This document shows positions 18,130 through 26,826 of a stretch of 64,000 bases of DNA, in pieces. How positions within the stretch are numbered: the first letter of the stretch is position 1; the number at the start of each line of letters is the position of its first letter. The stretch comes from Agrobacterium tumefaciens. Lineage in GTDB: Bacteria; Pseudomonadota; Alphaproteobacteria; Rhizobiales; Rhizobiaceae. The stretch spans positions 434,001-498,000 of the forward strand of contig NZ_CP115842.1 in the NCBI RefSeq assembly GCF_013318015.2, given 5' to 3'. Below the pieces are notes generated by a model that ran no database searches, was not told the origin of the DNA, and saw only the letters and a list, made by a program, of their open reading frames with translations. The translations under genes and the position numbers were made by a program.

Positions 18130-19182
18130 TTAAAGCCCAAGCATGCGCCGGTTGGCCGCATCATCGGTGCCGGCAGATGCGAAATCATCAAAGGCTTTTT
18201 CCGTGACGCGGATGATATGGTGCTTGACGAACTCGGCCCCTTCCCGGGCACCGTCTTCAGGATGTTTCAGCGCGCATTCCCATTCAACCACTGCCCATCC
18301 GTCGAAATCATTGGCAGCCATTTTCGAGAATACCGCACCGAAATCCACCTGCCCGTCACCCAGCGAGCGGAAGCGGCCCGCACGGTTGACCCAACCCTGA
18401 TAACCGCCATACACGCCCTGGCGGCCGGTCGGATTGAACTCAGCGTCCTTGACGTGGAACATCTTGATACGGTCTTTGTAGATGTCGATATTGTCAAGAT
18501 AATCAAGGCATTGCAGCACATAATGCGACGGGTCGTAGAGCATGTTGGCGCGCTTGTGGTTCTTCACACGCTCCAGGAACATCTCGAAAGTCACGCCATC
18601 ATGCAGATCTTCGCCGGGATGGATTTCGTAGCAGACATCCACGCCCTGCTCATCGGCATAATCAAGGATCGGCGTCCAGCGTCTTGCCAGCTCGTCAAAG
18701 GCGGTTTCCACCAGACCGGCCGGGCGCTGCGGCCACGGATAGATGAAGGGCCAGGCAAGAGCGCCCGAAAAGGTCGCATGTGCGTTGATGCCGAGATTTC
18801 TCGAAGCCTTCAGGGCAAGCTTCACCTGTTCCACCGCCCATTGCTGGCGAGCCTTCGGATTGCCGCGCACTTCAGGTGCTGCAAAACCATCGAAGGCTTC
18901 GTCATAGGCGGGGTGAACGGCAACCAGCTGGCCCTGCAAATGGGTGGAAAGCTCGGTTACCTCGACGCCGTTCTGGCGGGCGACACCCGCAAATTCATCG
19001 CAATAATCCTTGGATTCGGCGGCCTTTTTCAGATCGATCAACTGCCCGGCCCAGGTGGGAACCTGCACGCCGGCATAACCCTTTTCTGCCGCCCATTTGG
19101 TAATGCCGTCCCATGTATTGAAAGGCGCAGCATCACCGGCAAACTGACCGAGAAAAAGACCCGGTCCCTTGATCGTTTTCAT
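18130..19182 (-). CDS. Sugar phosphate isomerase/epimerase-like TIM-barrel protein
   Basis: This 350-residue protein is of the AP_endonuc_2 (xylose-isomerase-like) family. Metal-site acidic and His residues are visible in order: VCYEIHPGEDLHDG near 205, MLYDPSHYVLQ near 238, FHVKDAEF near 262 and WAVVEWECAL near 308. Family members isomerise or epimerise sugars, inososes or keto sugars using a divalent metal. No signal peptide is present. Upstream are GGAGGAG and, 12 nt before the ATG, a 14-bp perfect palindrome (19195-19208) of LacI-operator type. It pairs with the Gfo/Idh gene downstream; related pairs act on oxidised sugar intermediates. Exact reaction unknown. Confidence 0.85.
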   Translation of the reverse strand: MKTIKGPGLFLGQFAGDAAPFNTWDGITKWAAEKGYAGVQVPTWAGQLIDLKKAAESKDYCDEFAGVARQNGVEVTELSTHLQGQLVAVHPAYDEAFDGFAAPEVRGNPKARQQWAVEQVKLALKASRNLGINAHATFSGALAWPFIYPWPQRPAGLVETAFDELARRWTPILDYADEQGVDVCYEIHPGEDLHDGVTFEMFLERVKNHKRANMLYDPSHYVLQCLDYLDNIDIYKDRIKMFHVKDAEFNPTGRQGVYGGYQGWVNRAGRFRSLGDGQVDFGAVFSKMAANDFDGWAVVEWECALKHPEDGAREGAEFVKHHIIRVTEKAFDDFASAGTDDAANRRMLGL

Positions 19183-19194
19183 AAAAATCTCCTC

Positions 19195-19226
19195 CTGTAT
19201 CGATACAGTTTAGCGGTAAAACCGCT
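19195..19226 (-). promoter_or_regulatory. LacI-type palindrome and adjacent inverted repeat before the isomerase gene
   Basis: CTGTATCGATACAG (19195-19208) is a 14-bp perfect palindrome with the central CG typical of LacI-family operators. Next to it, AGCGGT-AAA-ACCGCT (19212-19226) is a second perfect inverted repeat. Both lie in the 5' region of the isomerase-dehydrogenase pair. No LacI-family gene is in the window. Confidence 0.6.
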
Positions 19227-19328
19227 TTGGCTCCCAATTTGCCAAGCTAACCGCTCATAATTTTCAGACAAGCCCCAAATGCCGGGGAGCGAGAGAATTT
19301 CGTTATTCCACTAAAAAACGAAACACGT

Positions 19329-20402
19329 CTAAAGCGCCAGACCGCTTGCCCTGTCGAATACATGCACACGCTCGTGATGCACGGTGGCGGCAAAGGGGGT
19401 GTTGACCTTGACCAGTTGCTCGCCATCCACCACCGCCGTAACCTGATCGCCCGCCAGTTCGAAGACCACATGCGTCTGCGCGCCTGTCGGCTCGACCAAC
19501 ACCGTCCTGCCGGACAGCGAAATATCGCCGCCGACGGTCGAACCGATATGTTCCGGTCTCAACCCAATCGTCACCGACTGGCCGCGCTTGACATTTCTTG
19601 AGGCGGCAATGCGGATCGCCGTCCCGTCCTTCAGCCGGGCGGCAGGTTGATCGCCCTCGCCGTCGACCACGCCTTCGATGAGGTTCATGGCCGGCGAGCC
19701 GATGAAGGCGGCAACGAAGAGATTGGCAGGTGTCTTGTAAAGTTCGAGCGGCGTGCCCTGCTGCTCTATACGGCCGTGATTGAGCACCACCACCCGGTCG
19801 GCCAGCGTCATTGCCTCGATCTGATCATGGGTGACGTAGATGGAGGTCGTACCTACTTTCTGATGCAGAGCCTTGATTTCGCTACGCATCTGCACGCGCA
19901 GCTTGGCATCCAGATTGGACAGCGGCTCATCGAACAGGAAGACGGCCGGGTTGCGCACCACGGCGCGGCCCATGGCGACGCGCTGGCGCTGGCCACCAGA
20001 AAGCTGCGAGGGCTTGCGGTCCAGAAGCTTGCCGAGATCGAGCATGCGTGCGGCTTCCGCCACGCGCTCATCGATGACGTTTTTCGGCTGCCCGGCAAGC
20101 TTCAGGTTGAAGCCCATGTTTTCGGCGACCGTCATATGCGGATAAAGCGCATAGGACTGGAATACCATGGCGATATTGCGCTCGCGCGGCGTCATGGAAT
20201 TGACGACGGTGCCGCCAATGAGGATATCCCCATCGGTGATTTCCTCCAGCCCGGCGATCATGCGCAGCAGGGTAGATTTGCCGCAGCCCGAAGGCCCGAC
20301 CAGCGCAATGAATTCGCCATCGGTTATATCGAGCGAGATGCCGTGAATGACATCGAGCGAGGCATAGGACTTGCGGATATCCCTAAGTTCGACGGAAGCC
20401 AT
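19329..20402 (-). CDS. Sugar ABC transporter ATPase, MalK/UgpC type
   Basis: This ATPase has 357 residues. Walker A GPSGCGKST (about 36-44), Q-loop MVFQSYALYPHM, signature LSGGQRQRVAMGRA, Walker B VFLFDEPLSNLDA and switch His in YVTHDQIEAM are all intact. The C-terminal TOBE regulatory region (about 235-357) includes GLRPEHIG. It drives the CUT1 importer formed with the two permeases and binding protein encoded upstream on the same strand; the gap to the MalG-type gene is 17 nt. In thu-type systems this subunit corresponds to ThuK. Confidence 0.93.
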   Translation of the reverse strand: MASVELRDIRKSYASLDVIHGISLDITDGEFIALVGPSGCGKSTLLRMIAGLEEITDGDILIGGTVVNSMTPRERNIAMVFQSYALYPHMTVAENMGFNLKLAGQPKNVIDERVAEAARMLDLGKLLDRKPSQLSGGQRQRVAMGRAVVRNPAVFLFDEPLSNLDAKLRVQMRSEIKALHQKVGTTSIYVTHDQIEAMTLADRVVVLNHGRIEQQGTPLELYKTPANLFVAAFIGSPAMNLIEGVVDGEGDQPAARLKDGTAIRIAASRNVKRGQSVTIGLRPEHIGSTVGGDISLSGRTVLVEPTGAQTHVVFELAGDQVTAVVDGEQLVKVNTPFAATVHHERVHVFDRASGLAL

Positions 20403-20419
20403 GTTTTGCTCCTTTCAAG

Positions 20420-21268
20420 TCACGATTTGACGGCACCGGCCGTCAGGCCCGCGATGATGTGTTTCTGTGCGAGGAAGAAGACGATGACGGTCGGCAGGAT
20501 CGTCAGCGTGATGAAGGCGAGCACGAGCTGCCATTCCGTGCCGAATTCGCCGCGATAGACCATGATGCCGAGTGGCCAGGGATATTTCGATTCCGAGTTC
20601 AGCATGATCAGCGGCAGAATGTAGCTGTTCCAGCTGCCGACGAAGGAAACGATCCCCACCGTCGCCACGATGGGTCGTGAGAGCGGCATCGAAATGTGCC
20701 AGAAGAAGCGCAGATAGCCGCAACCATCCACAAAAGCGGCCTGAAACAACTCTTCCGGCAGATTGCGAAAGTAATTGCGAAACAGAAGGATGCTCATGCC
20801 GAGCCCGAAAGCCACCTGCGGCAGAACCACGCCCCAATAGGTATCGAGCAGACCGAGATCGCGGATGCGGATGAACAGCGGCAGGATGGCGGTCGCCGCC
20901 GGGAACATCAGTCCCAGCAGGAAGTAATTCAGCAGGAAAGACGAGCCGAAGAACTTCACATGCGCAAAGGTGAAGGCGGCCATGGCAGAGACGGTCAGCG
21001 TCAAAAAGACCGTCAACAGCGCAATCACCAGCGAATTGAATATCTGCAGCCAGTAGCGTTTGCCAAAGAGGATATCGCCGTAATTGGCCCATTGCCACTC
21101 GGCTGGCAAGCCGAACGGGTTGACGCGCAGATCCCCCAGCGTCTTGAAGCCGCCAAGCGCCGTCGTCAGAAGCGGGATGAGCACGATGGCCGCGATCAGG
21201 CTCAGCGATATATAAAGATAGAGCTTTGTTTGCAGCGGCATGCGGACGGAAGTGGATGGTTCAGTCAT
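20420..21268 (-). CDS. Sugar ABC transporter permease, MalG type
   Basis: This inner-membrane permease has 282 residues and six hydrophobic segments. The EAA loop reads EELFQAAFVDGCGYLRFFWHISMPLSRP, with the conserved Gly, and is the contact site for the ATPase. It begins with 8 nt of overlap with the MalF-type gene, suggesting translational coupling. It belongs to the CUT1 importer encoded at 19329-23570 and corresponds in order to ThuG. Confidence 0.92.
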   Translation of the reverse strand: MTEPSTSVRMPLQTKLYLYISLSLIAAIVLIPLLTTALGGFKTLGDLRVNPFGLPAEWQWANYGDILFGKRYWLQIFNSLVIALLTVFLTLTVSAMAAFTFAHVKFFGSSFLLNYFLLGLMFPAATAILPLFIRIRDLGLLDTYWGVVLPQVAFGLGMSILLFRNYFRNLPEELFQAAFVDGCGYLRFFWHISMPLSRPIVATVGIVSFVGSWNSYILPLIMLNSESKYPWPLGIMVYRGEFGTEWQLVLAFITLTILPTVIVFFLAQKHIIAGLTAGAVKS

Positions 21269-22199
21269 GGCGCATGAAAATCCTTTTGTAACCGAAGGCG
21301 AGCGTCACGCAGATAACGAAGAGAACGACACCCACCGCGCTGCCAAGCCCCACCTGCATGCGCATGACGCCGTAGGTGTAGAGAAAGGTGACCATGGTTT
21401 GCGTGGAGTTGGACGGACCGCCGCCGGTGAGCGGCATGATCATGTCGAACAGCTGTAGCGAGCCGATCACCGCAAAAAAGACGGACAGGCGCACCGTTGA
21501 GCCGAGCATCGGCAAGGTGACGTATCGGAACTTCTGCCAGCCGGAGGCGCCGTCGATTTCGGCAGCTTCCAGCACGTTTTTGTCGACGGATTGAAGGCCG
21601 GCGATGAACAACATCATGTGGAAACCGAAATACTTCCAGACGATGACGCCAAGCACGGCGTAGATCGCCACATCCTTGTCGGCCAGCACGTAAGGATTGG
21701 CGAAGCCGAAGAAATTGGAGATGGCAGCGAAAAGGCCGTAATCGCCATCATAAACGAAGCGCCAGATCAGGCCGGCCGCGACATCCGCAAGGACATAGGG
21801 CAGGAAGAAAACCAGCCGAAAGGCAACGACGCCCGGAAGGCGGTGCGCCAGCATCATGGCAAGCCAGATCGCCAGCGGGATCTGGATCAGCACGGAAATC
21901 AGGATGATGAGGCCGTTATTGAGCAGAGCCTGCGAAAAGGCGGCATTGCCGAACAGGACCTGGAAATTCTTCAAGCCCACGAAATCGGTCGGCGTGCCGT
22001 AACCGTTCCAGCGGTAAAGGCTGTACCATGCTGCCTCGCCCATGGGCAGGATGACAAACAGGGTAAAGAGCAGCAATGCGGGCGGAAGGAAGACCAGCAG
22101 GGTCAGCGCACGGTCATGCGCGACCGAGCTTTGCTTGCGCTTCGTCTTCGACGCGCCGCGCGCCGGTATGGACGCAGAAGTCATGGAAATATCCGTCAT
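21261..22199 (-). CDS. Sugar ABC transporter permease, MalF/LacF type
   Basis: This inner-membrane permease has up to 312 residues. A Lys/Arg-rich cytoplasmic N-terminus (ASKTKRKQ) is followed by six hydrophobic segments and the EAA loop LEAAEIDGASGWQKFRYVTLPML. It forms the channel with the MalG-type subunit. Start choice is uncertain: ATG 22199 or the internal ATG at 22184 are both possible. The gene lies 69 nt after the binding-protein gene and overlaps the next permease by 8 nt. Confidence 0.9.
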   Translation of the reverse strand: MTDISMTSASIPARGASKTKRKQSSVAHDRALTLLVFLPPALLLFTLFVILPMGEAAWYSLYRWNGYGTPTDFVGLKNFQVLFGNAAFSQALLNNGLIILISVLIQIPLAIWLAMMLAHRLPGVVAFRLVFFLPYVLADVAAGLIWRFVYDGDYGLFAAISNFFGFANPYVLADKDVAIYAVLGVIVWKYFGFHMMLFIAGLQSVDKNVLEAAEIDGASGWQKFRYVTLPMLGSTVRLSVFFAVIGSLQLFDMIMPLTGGGPSNSTQTMVTFLYTYGVMRMQVGLGSAVGVVLFVICVTLAFGYKRIFMRHD

Positions 22200-22268
22200 C
22201 TCTATCCGCTTTCATTCAGGCAGATACTGCGGCGCCGCGTCCCGCGCGGCGCCGTCATGGAACCGAAA

Positions 22269-23570
22269 TCAGCGAAGCTCGAAAGCATCCTGAATTTGCT
22301 TGGCGCCTTCTTCGGCGCTCATCTGGCCGGAAACGATTTCGACGGAGACATCGTTGACCACGCGGCCAACGGCAGCGCCCAGTGTCTGGTCGAAGAAGTT
22401 CTGGTGCCAGGTAGAGCTTGCAAGCTGCTTGGCCGAATCCGCCAGCAGCGGGTTCTTGACCGCTCCATCCGCACCCGTCGCAACCGGCAGGATCATGCCC
22501 GCAGCCGCCATCTTTTCTTCACTTTCCTTGCTGGTCAGGAAGGCCGCGAAATCGATCGCTTCCTTGGAAGCGTTTTTCGTAACTGCCCAACCATTCAGAC
22601 CGCCCAGCGTGTCAGTGACTTTGCCAGCACCACCTTCGACGGCGGGAAAGGCGAAGCGACCGATATTGTCTGCCGCAAGGCCTTTGCCGTCACCGGCATT
22701 CTTGCGCTGGTTGGCTTCAGTATTGTCAAAGCCGAGGATCATCGCGGCCTTGCCATCACCGAAGACGCCGAGCGCCTGGGGCCAGGTAGAGCCGAGATAG
22801 CCGGGCTGGAAGGGTTCGAGCTTGCCGAACTCGGCCAGTTGCTCGCCCGCCTTGATGATGGAGGGAACCATGAAGCCTTCACCCTCGCCCTTGCGGGCGG
22901 CGTCGAACACGGTCTGTCCGCCATTGCGCATGACGAGATAGCTCCAGTAGAAATGGATCGGCCATTTTTCACCGCCACCACCGGCAATCGGAACGATGCC
23001 CGCTGCCTTGATTTTCTTGACGGTGGCGCCGAGATCGTCCCAGGTCTTGATGTCTTCCGCCTTTACGCCCGCCTTGGCAAACAGCTCCTTGTTATAAAAG
23101 AAACTGACGAGGCTGACGCGGTAAGGCACGGCCCAGACCTTGCCGTCAAACGACAGACCATCGATTGCGGCCGCGCTATAGGCTTGGCGCAGCTTGCCAC
23201 CATCGGCGTCGAAAACTTCCGTCAGGTCCTTCAGCGCACCGGTTTTGGACTGTTCTTCAAGAACACCGCCACCCCAGCTATAAAAGAAATCGGGAACGTC
23301 GTTGGACTGCAGCAGGGTAGGCAATTTTGCCTTGAACGCCTCGTTTTCCAGAAACTGCAGTTGCACGTCCACGTCAGGATGTTTGGCCTCATAGTCCTTG
23401 GCAATCTCCTCCCAGACGGCCACGGATTTCGGGTCCAGCTCCACATGCATCCATTTAACGACCGTTGCGGCCGAGGCGCTTGCGGCGCCGAGCATGAGAG
23501 CAATGCTTGTCGTTGTGGCAAAGCCTATCAGCCTGCCGCTCAGGCTTGCGCCTGCGTGCCTAATCGTCAT
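22269..23570 (-). CDS. Sugar ABC transporter solute-binding protein, family 1 (CUT1)
   Basis: This is a periplasmic binding protein of 433 residues with a signal peptide (residues 1-34, ending SASA). The mature protein starts TVVKWMHVELDPKS and contains family-1 features such as NDVPDFFYSWGGG, WAVPYRVSLVSFFYNKELF and AAMILGFDNTE. It is the first gene of the minus-strand transport operon. A 10-bp motif 41 nt upstream (23611-23622) is repeated in inverted form before the divergent ROK regulator. The sugar is unknown; the closest arrangement I know is ThuE for trehalose and related disaccharides. Confidence 0.92.
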   Translation of the reverse strand: MTIRHAGASLSGRLIGFATTTSIALMLGAASASAATVVKWMHVELDPKSVAVWEEIAKDYEAKHPDVDVQLQFLENEAFKAKLPTLLQSNDVPDFFYSWGGGVLEEQSKTGALKDLTEVFDADGGKLRQAYSAAAIDGLSFDGKVWAVPYRVSLVSFFYNKELFAKAGVKAEDIKTWDDLGATVKKIKAAGIVPIAGGGGEKWPIHFYWSYLVMRNGGQTVFDAARKGEGEGFMVPSIIKAGEQLAEFGKLEPFQPGYLGSTWPQALGVFGDGKAAMILGFDNTEANQRKNAGDGKGLAADNIGRFAFPAVEGGAGKVTDTLGGLNGWAVTKNASKEAIDFAAFLTSKESEEKMAAAGMILPVATGADGAVKNPLLADSAKQLASSTWHQNFFDQTLGAAVGRVVNDVSVEIVSGQMSAEEGAKQIQDAFELR

Positions 23571-23610
23571 GATCGTGATCCTCCCTCGGGGATTTCCTCA
23601 TTTATTCCCC

Positions 23611-23719
23611 AATGCGGATTAATTCACCTTAGCATTCGCTTATTGTCAAGGCGCCATGCTGATTTTTTGAGCGAACGGCTTGACACACCCCTCCCTCACA
23701 CCGTTATTTAATCCGCAAT
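23611..23719. promoter_or_regulatory. Paired inverted operator sites in the ROK/transporter promoter region
   Basis: AATGCGGATTAA (23611-23622) and TTTAATCCGCAAT (23707-23719) share the 10-mer TGCGGATTAA in inverted orientation, 84 nt apart. One copy lies 40 nt before the binding-protein gene, the other 47 nt before the ROK gene. They are probable binding sites for the ROK regulator, allowing autoregulation and a repression loop; this is inference. Confidence 0.6.
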
Positions 23720-23766
23720 CCGACATAAATTGGTTTTCGAACCGGCATTGATCGCAGCAGGACCCC

Positions 23767-24966
23767 ATGAAGACCGCAGACCCAGAACTGATGCGCGCGA
23801 TCAACCGGCTAAGCGTGCTGGACAGCATCCGCCGCCACGGACCGATCTCCCGGGTGGAAATCAGCGAAAGAACGCAGCTTTCCACCACCACCGTATCCGC
23901 GATCACCGCATCGCTGCTCGATGACGGGCTTATCCTTACCCGCCATATCGGCGATATCCGCACGGAGGGCGCCCGCGGCAGGCCGCGGGTGATGCTGGAG
24001 CTGAACCCGGATGCGGCCCGCGTGGTGGGCGCCAAGATTGCGGCAAGCCGCATGGTCTTCGTCGTCACCGATTTTTGCGGCAACGTGCTGTCCACCCTCG
24101 CCCTGCCGATCCGTGTAGACCGCCAACCGATCGGCGTCATTGCCGATCTGGTGGAAGACGGGGTGCGGCGTTGCGTGGTCGATGCCGGACTGTCGCTGGA
24201 AGATGTGGACATGGTCTGCCTTGGCCTGCCAGGCGTCATCGAACATCGCACCGGCAGGATCCGCAGCAGCCCTATCCTGCGGGAAGTAAACGTCGATTTT
24301 GCCGAGGAAATGACCTCACGGCTGAATTCCCCCACCATCATCGAAAGCGACGCCCACGCCATCACGCTTGCCCATCACTGGTTCGGACATGCGCGCGATC
24401 TGGAGGACATGGTGCTGATCTCGCTCGAGCAGACACTTGGGCTTGGCGTGATGCATCAAAACCAGCTGTTTCGTGGTGCAGGCGGCCTCAGCCACAATCT
24501 CGGCGACCTCGTGATCGGCCTTGCCAGTGAAGGAACCGTGCGGCTGGCGAGCCAGGCGGGCGAGAACGCCATTCTCGGTTCCCGCCCGGTGGACGGGCGT
24601 TTTGCAGAAGCTATCAGGCTTGGTCGCGGCATGCAGCATGCCCATGCGCTGATTGCGGCGGAAGACAACGATCTTATAGCGGCAGCCTTGCGCGCCGGTG
24701 CAGCTCTTGGCCTGACGCTTGCCAATATCGTCACGCTGTTTGCGCCGCCACGGGTCATCATCACCGGCTCCAGTCTCGAGCTCGGCGAGCCCTTCATTAC
24801 CAGCATCCGCGACAGTTACAACGCCGCCGTGCCGCCATCGCTGGCAGGCGTCGCAGAGCTGGTTTTCGACGTTGCAAGCGACGAACTGTGGGCGCAGGGG
24901 GCGGCAGCCGTCGCACTTTACGAGCTTTACGAATCGCCATGGAACACGACAGGGCCGGCGCTCTAG
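23767..24966 (+). CDS. ROK-family transcriptional regulator, zinc motif missing
   Basis: This 399-residue regulator has an N-terminal winged helix (about 10-60, PISRVEISERTQLSTTTVSAIT) and a ROK sugar-kinase-like domain. ROK landmarks include VCLGLPGVIEH and GAGGLSHNLGDL near residue 240. The zinc motif CxCGxxGC, normally just after that point, is absent: the region reads LASEGTVRLASQAG with no cysteines. The kinase fold is therefore probably used only for sensing. It is divergent from the transport operon and upstream of a dehydrogenase and a ThuA gene, so it is the likely local repressor responding to the imported sugar. Confidence 0.9.
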   Translation: MKTADPELMRAINRLSVLDSIRRHGPISRVEISERTQLSTTTVSAITASLLDDGLILTRHIGDIRTEGARGRPRVMLELNPDAARVVGAKIAASRMVFVVTDFCGNVLSTLALPIRVDRQPIGVIADLVEDGVRRCVVDAGLSLEDVDMVCLGLPGVIEHRTGRIRSSPILREVNVDFAEEMTSRLNSPTIIESDAHAITLAHHWFGHARDLEDMVLISLEQTLGLGVMHQNQLFRGAGGLSHNLGDLVIGLASEGTVRLASQAGENAILGSRPVDGRFAEAIRLGRGMQHAHALIAAEDNDLIAAALRAGAALGLTLANIVTLFAPPRVIITGSSLELGEPFITSIRDSYNAAVPPSLAGVAELVFDVASDELWAQGAAAVALYELYESPWNTTGPAL

Positions 24967-25020
24967 CCGGCAAGGTTGAGAGTGGGCTTAGGCATTTCTG
25001 ATTTACGGGAGGAAATCACA

Positions 25021-26120
25021 TGAACAAGGTCGGTATCGGCATCATCGGCTGCGGCAACATCTCCAGCGCCTATCTCAAGGCGATGGCGTCGTTTCCCATT
25101 CTCGACATTCGCGGACTGGCGGATATGAACGAGGACGCAGCAAAAGCGCGGGCAGACGAGTTCGGCTTTCAGGCAAGAAGTATCGACGAACTTCTGTCTG
25201 ACCCCTCCGTGGAAATCATCGTCAACCTGACGATTCCCAAGGCGCATGTGGAGGTGGGCCTGCGCGCACTTGAGGCGGGAAAACATGCCTATTCGGAAAA
25301 GCCGCTCGGCATCAATTTCGCGGAGGGTAAACGGCTTGCGGACGCGGCAAAGGCAAAGGGCCTGCGCATCGGTTCGGCACCGGACACTTTCCTCGGCGGC
25401 GGGCACCAGACCGCGCGCCGCCTGATAGACGAAGGCGTGCTCGGCCAGCCGGTTGGCGGAACGGCTACCTTCATGTGCCCCGGCCATGAGCGCTGGCATC
25501 CCAACCCCGCCTTTTATTACGAAGTCGGCGGCGGGCCGATGCTGGATATGGGACCCTATTACATCACCGATCTCGTCAACCTGTTCGGCCCGGTCGCCAA
25601 GGTGGCAGGTTTCGCCATCGCGCCGCGCAACGAACGCCTCATCACCAGCGAACCTAAGAATGGCGAGAAAATCCCAGTCCATGTCGCCACCCATGTTTCC
25701 GGCGTGCTGGCATTCAAGAACGGCGCGGTGGTGCAGGTGGGCATGAGCTTCGATGTGGCGGGCCACAAACATGTACCGCTGGAAATCTACGGAACGGAAG
25801 GCACATTGATCGTGCCCGACCCCAATCATTTCGGCGGTGAGGTGCAATTGCTGAAAAAGGGCGGCCAGTTCGAGCCGCAGGCACTGTCTTCGCCCTATGC
25901 TGACGGCAACTACCGCTCGATCGGCGTGGCCGACATGGCCCATGCGATCCGCGAAAACCGCCCGCACCGCGCCAATGGCGATCTTGCCTTGCACGTGCTG
26001 GAGGTCATGGAGGCCTTCCAGACGGCATCGGACAGCGGCACCACCGTTTCCATCACCACCGAGGTGGAGCGCCCTGCTCCTCTCGAAACTTCGCTGGTCG
26101 ACGGCCAGCTCGGCAAATAA
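25021..26120 (+). CDS. Gfo/Idh/MocA family sugar dehydrogenase
   Basis: This NAD(P)-dependent oxidoreductase has 366 residues and is the second of its family in the cluster. The Rossmann motif is GIGIIGCGNISSAYLKA (6-22), the catalytic motif is YSEKPLG near residue 95, and GGGPMLDMGPYYITDL near 175 carries the conserved Asp. The start has a strong GGGAGG. It follows the ROK gene by 54 nt and precedes the ThuA gene by 17 nt. By analogy with ThuB, it may oxidise the sugar to a 3-keto form that ThuA-like proteins then process; that role is inference. It is only distantly similar to the copy at 16871-18058. Confidence 0.87.
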
Positions 26121-26137
26121 TCCCGAGGAGGAAATAA

Positions 26138-26779
26138 ATGCGCGAAGCACTCATCGTCTGGGGCGGCTGGAGCGGCCACGAGCCGCAGGAATGCGCCACC
26201 ATCGTTAAGGACATTCTCGAAGAGGATGGTTTCAAGGTCTATGTCGAGCACAGCACGGAGGCTTTTGCCGATCCGTCCGTGCATGACCTGAGCCTTGTCG
26301 TGCCGATCGTGACAATGTCGAAGATCGAGAAGGAAGAGATCAAGAACCTCACCGCCGCCGTCGAAAACGGCGTCGGCATTGCCGGCTTTCATGGCGGTGC
26401 AGGCGACAGTTTCCGCGACTGCGTCGAATACCAGTTCATGATCGGCGGCCAATGGGTCGCCCATCCCGGTAATATCATCGACTATCACGTCAACATCACC
26501 CGCCCCGACGACCCGTTGATGGAGGGGATTTCCGATTTCCCCTACACATCGGAGCAATACTACATGCATGTCGATCCCTCCAACGAGGTGCTGGCGACGA
26601 CAAAATTCACCGGCGACCACGCTTGGTGGATCGACGGTGTAGTGATGCCGGTGGTCTGGAAACGCAAATACGGCAAGGGCCGCGTCTTCTATTCGGCGCT
26701 CGGCCATCAGGCCAAGGAGTTTTCCGTGCCGCAGATGAAAACCATGTTCCGCCGCGGCGCCAACTGGGCGGCACGTTAA
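26138..26779 (+). CDS. ThuA domain protein
   Basis: This cytoplasmic protein of 213 residues is of the ThuA family (class-I glutamine-amidotransferase-like fold). Family segments seen are LIVWGGWSGHEPQEC at the start, GIAGFHGGAGDSFRD near residue 85, GGQWVAHPG, and RVFYSALGHQAKEF near the end. ThuA is required with ThuB for trehalose-type disaccharide use in Sinorhizobium and Agrobacterium. Its location after a Gfo/Idh gene is the classic pairing. AGGAGG lies just before the ATG. A terminator follows at 26793-26820, so this ends the ROK-dehydrogenase-thuA transcript. Confidence 0.85.
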   Translation: MREALIVWGGWSGHEPQECATIVKDILEEDGFKVYVEHSTEAFADPSVHDLSLVVPIVTMSKIEKEEIKNLTAAVENGVGIAGFHGGAGDSFRDCVEYQFMIGGQWVAHPGNIIDYHVNITRPDDPLMEGISDFPYTSEQYYMHVDPSNEVLATTKFTGDHAWWIDGVVMPVVWKRKYGKGRVFYSALGHQAKEFSVPQMKTMFRRGANWAAR

Positions 26780-26792
26780 AGCGTGCATTGAG

Positions 26793-26820
26793 AGGCGGCC
26801 AAACAAGGCCGCCTTTTTCT
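26793..26820 (+). terminator. Rho-independent terminator after the ThuA gene
   Basis: AGGCGGCC (26793-26800) and GGCCGCCT (26807-26814) form an 8-bp perfect stem with loop AAACAA, followed by a T-rich tail on the + strand. The amidase gene converges from the other side. Confidence 0.85.
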
Positions 26821-26826
26821 TTATCA

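Noticed and set aside
21591..23711. A 706-codon open frame on the + strand
   Set aside because: It is antisense to the MalF-type permease and binding-protein genes, which have clear families; its translation is compositionally odd and matches nothing. It arises from GC-rich codon bias.
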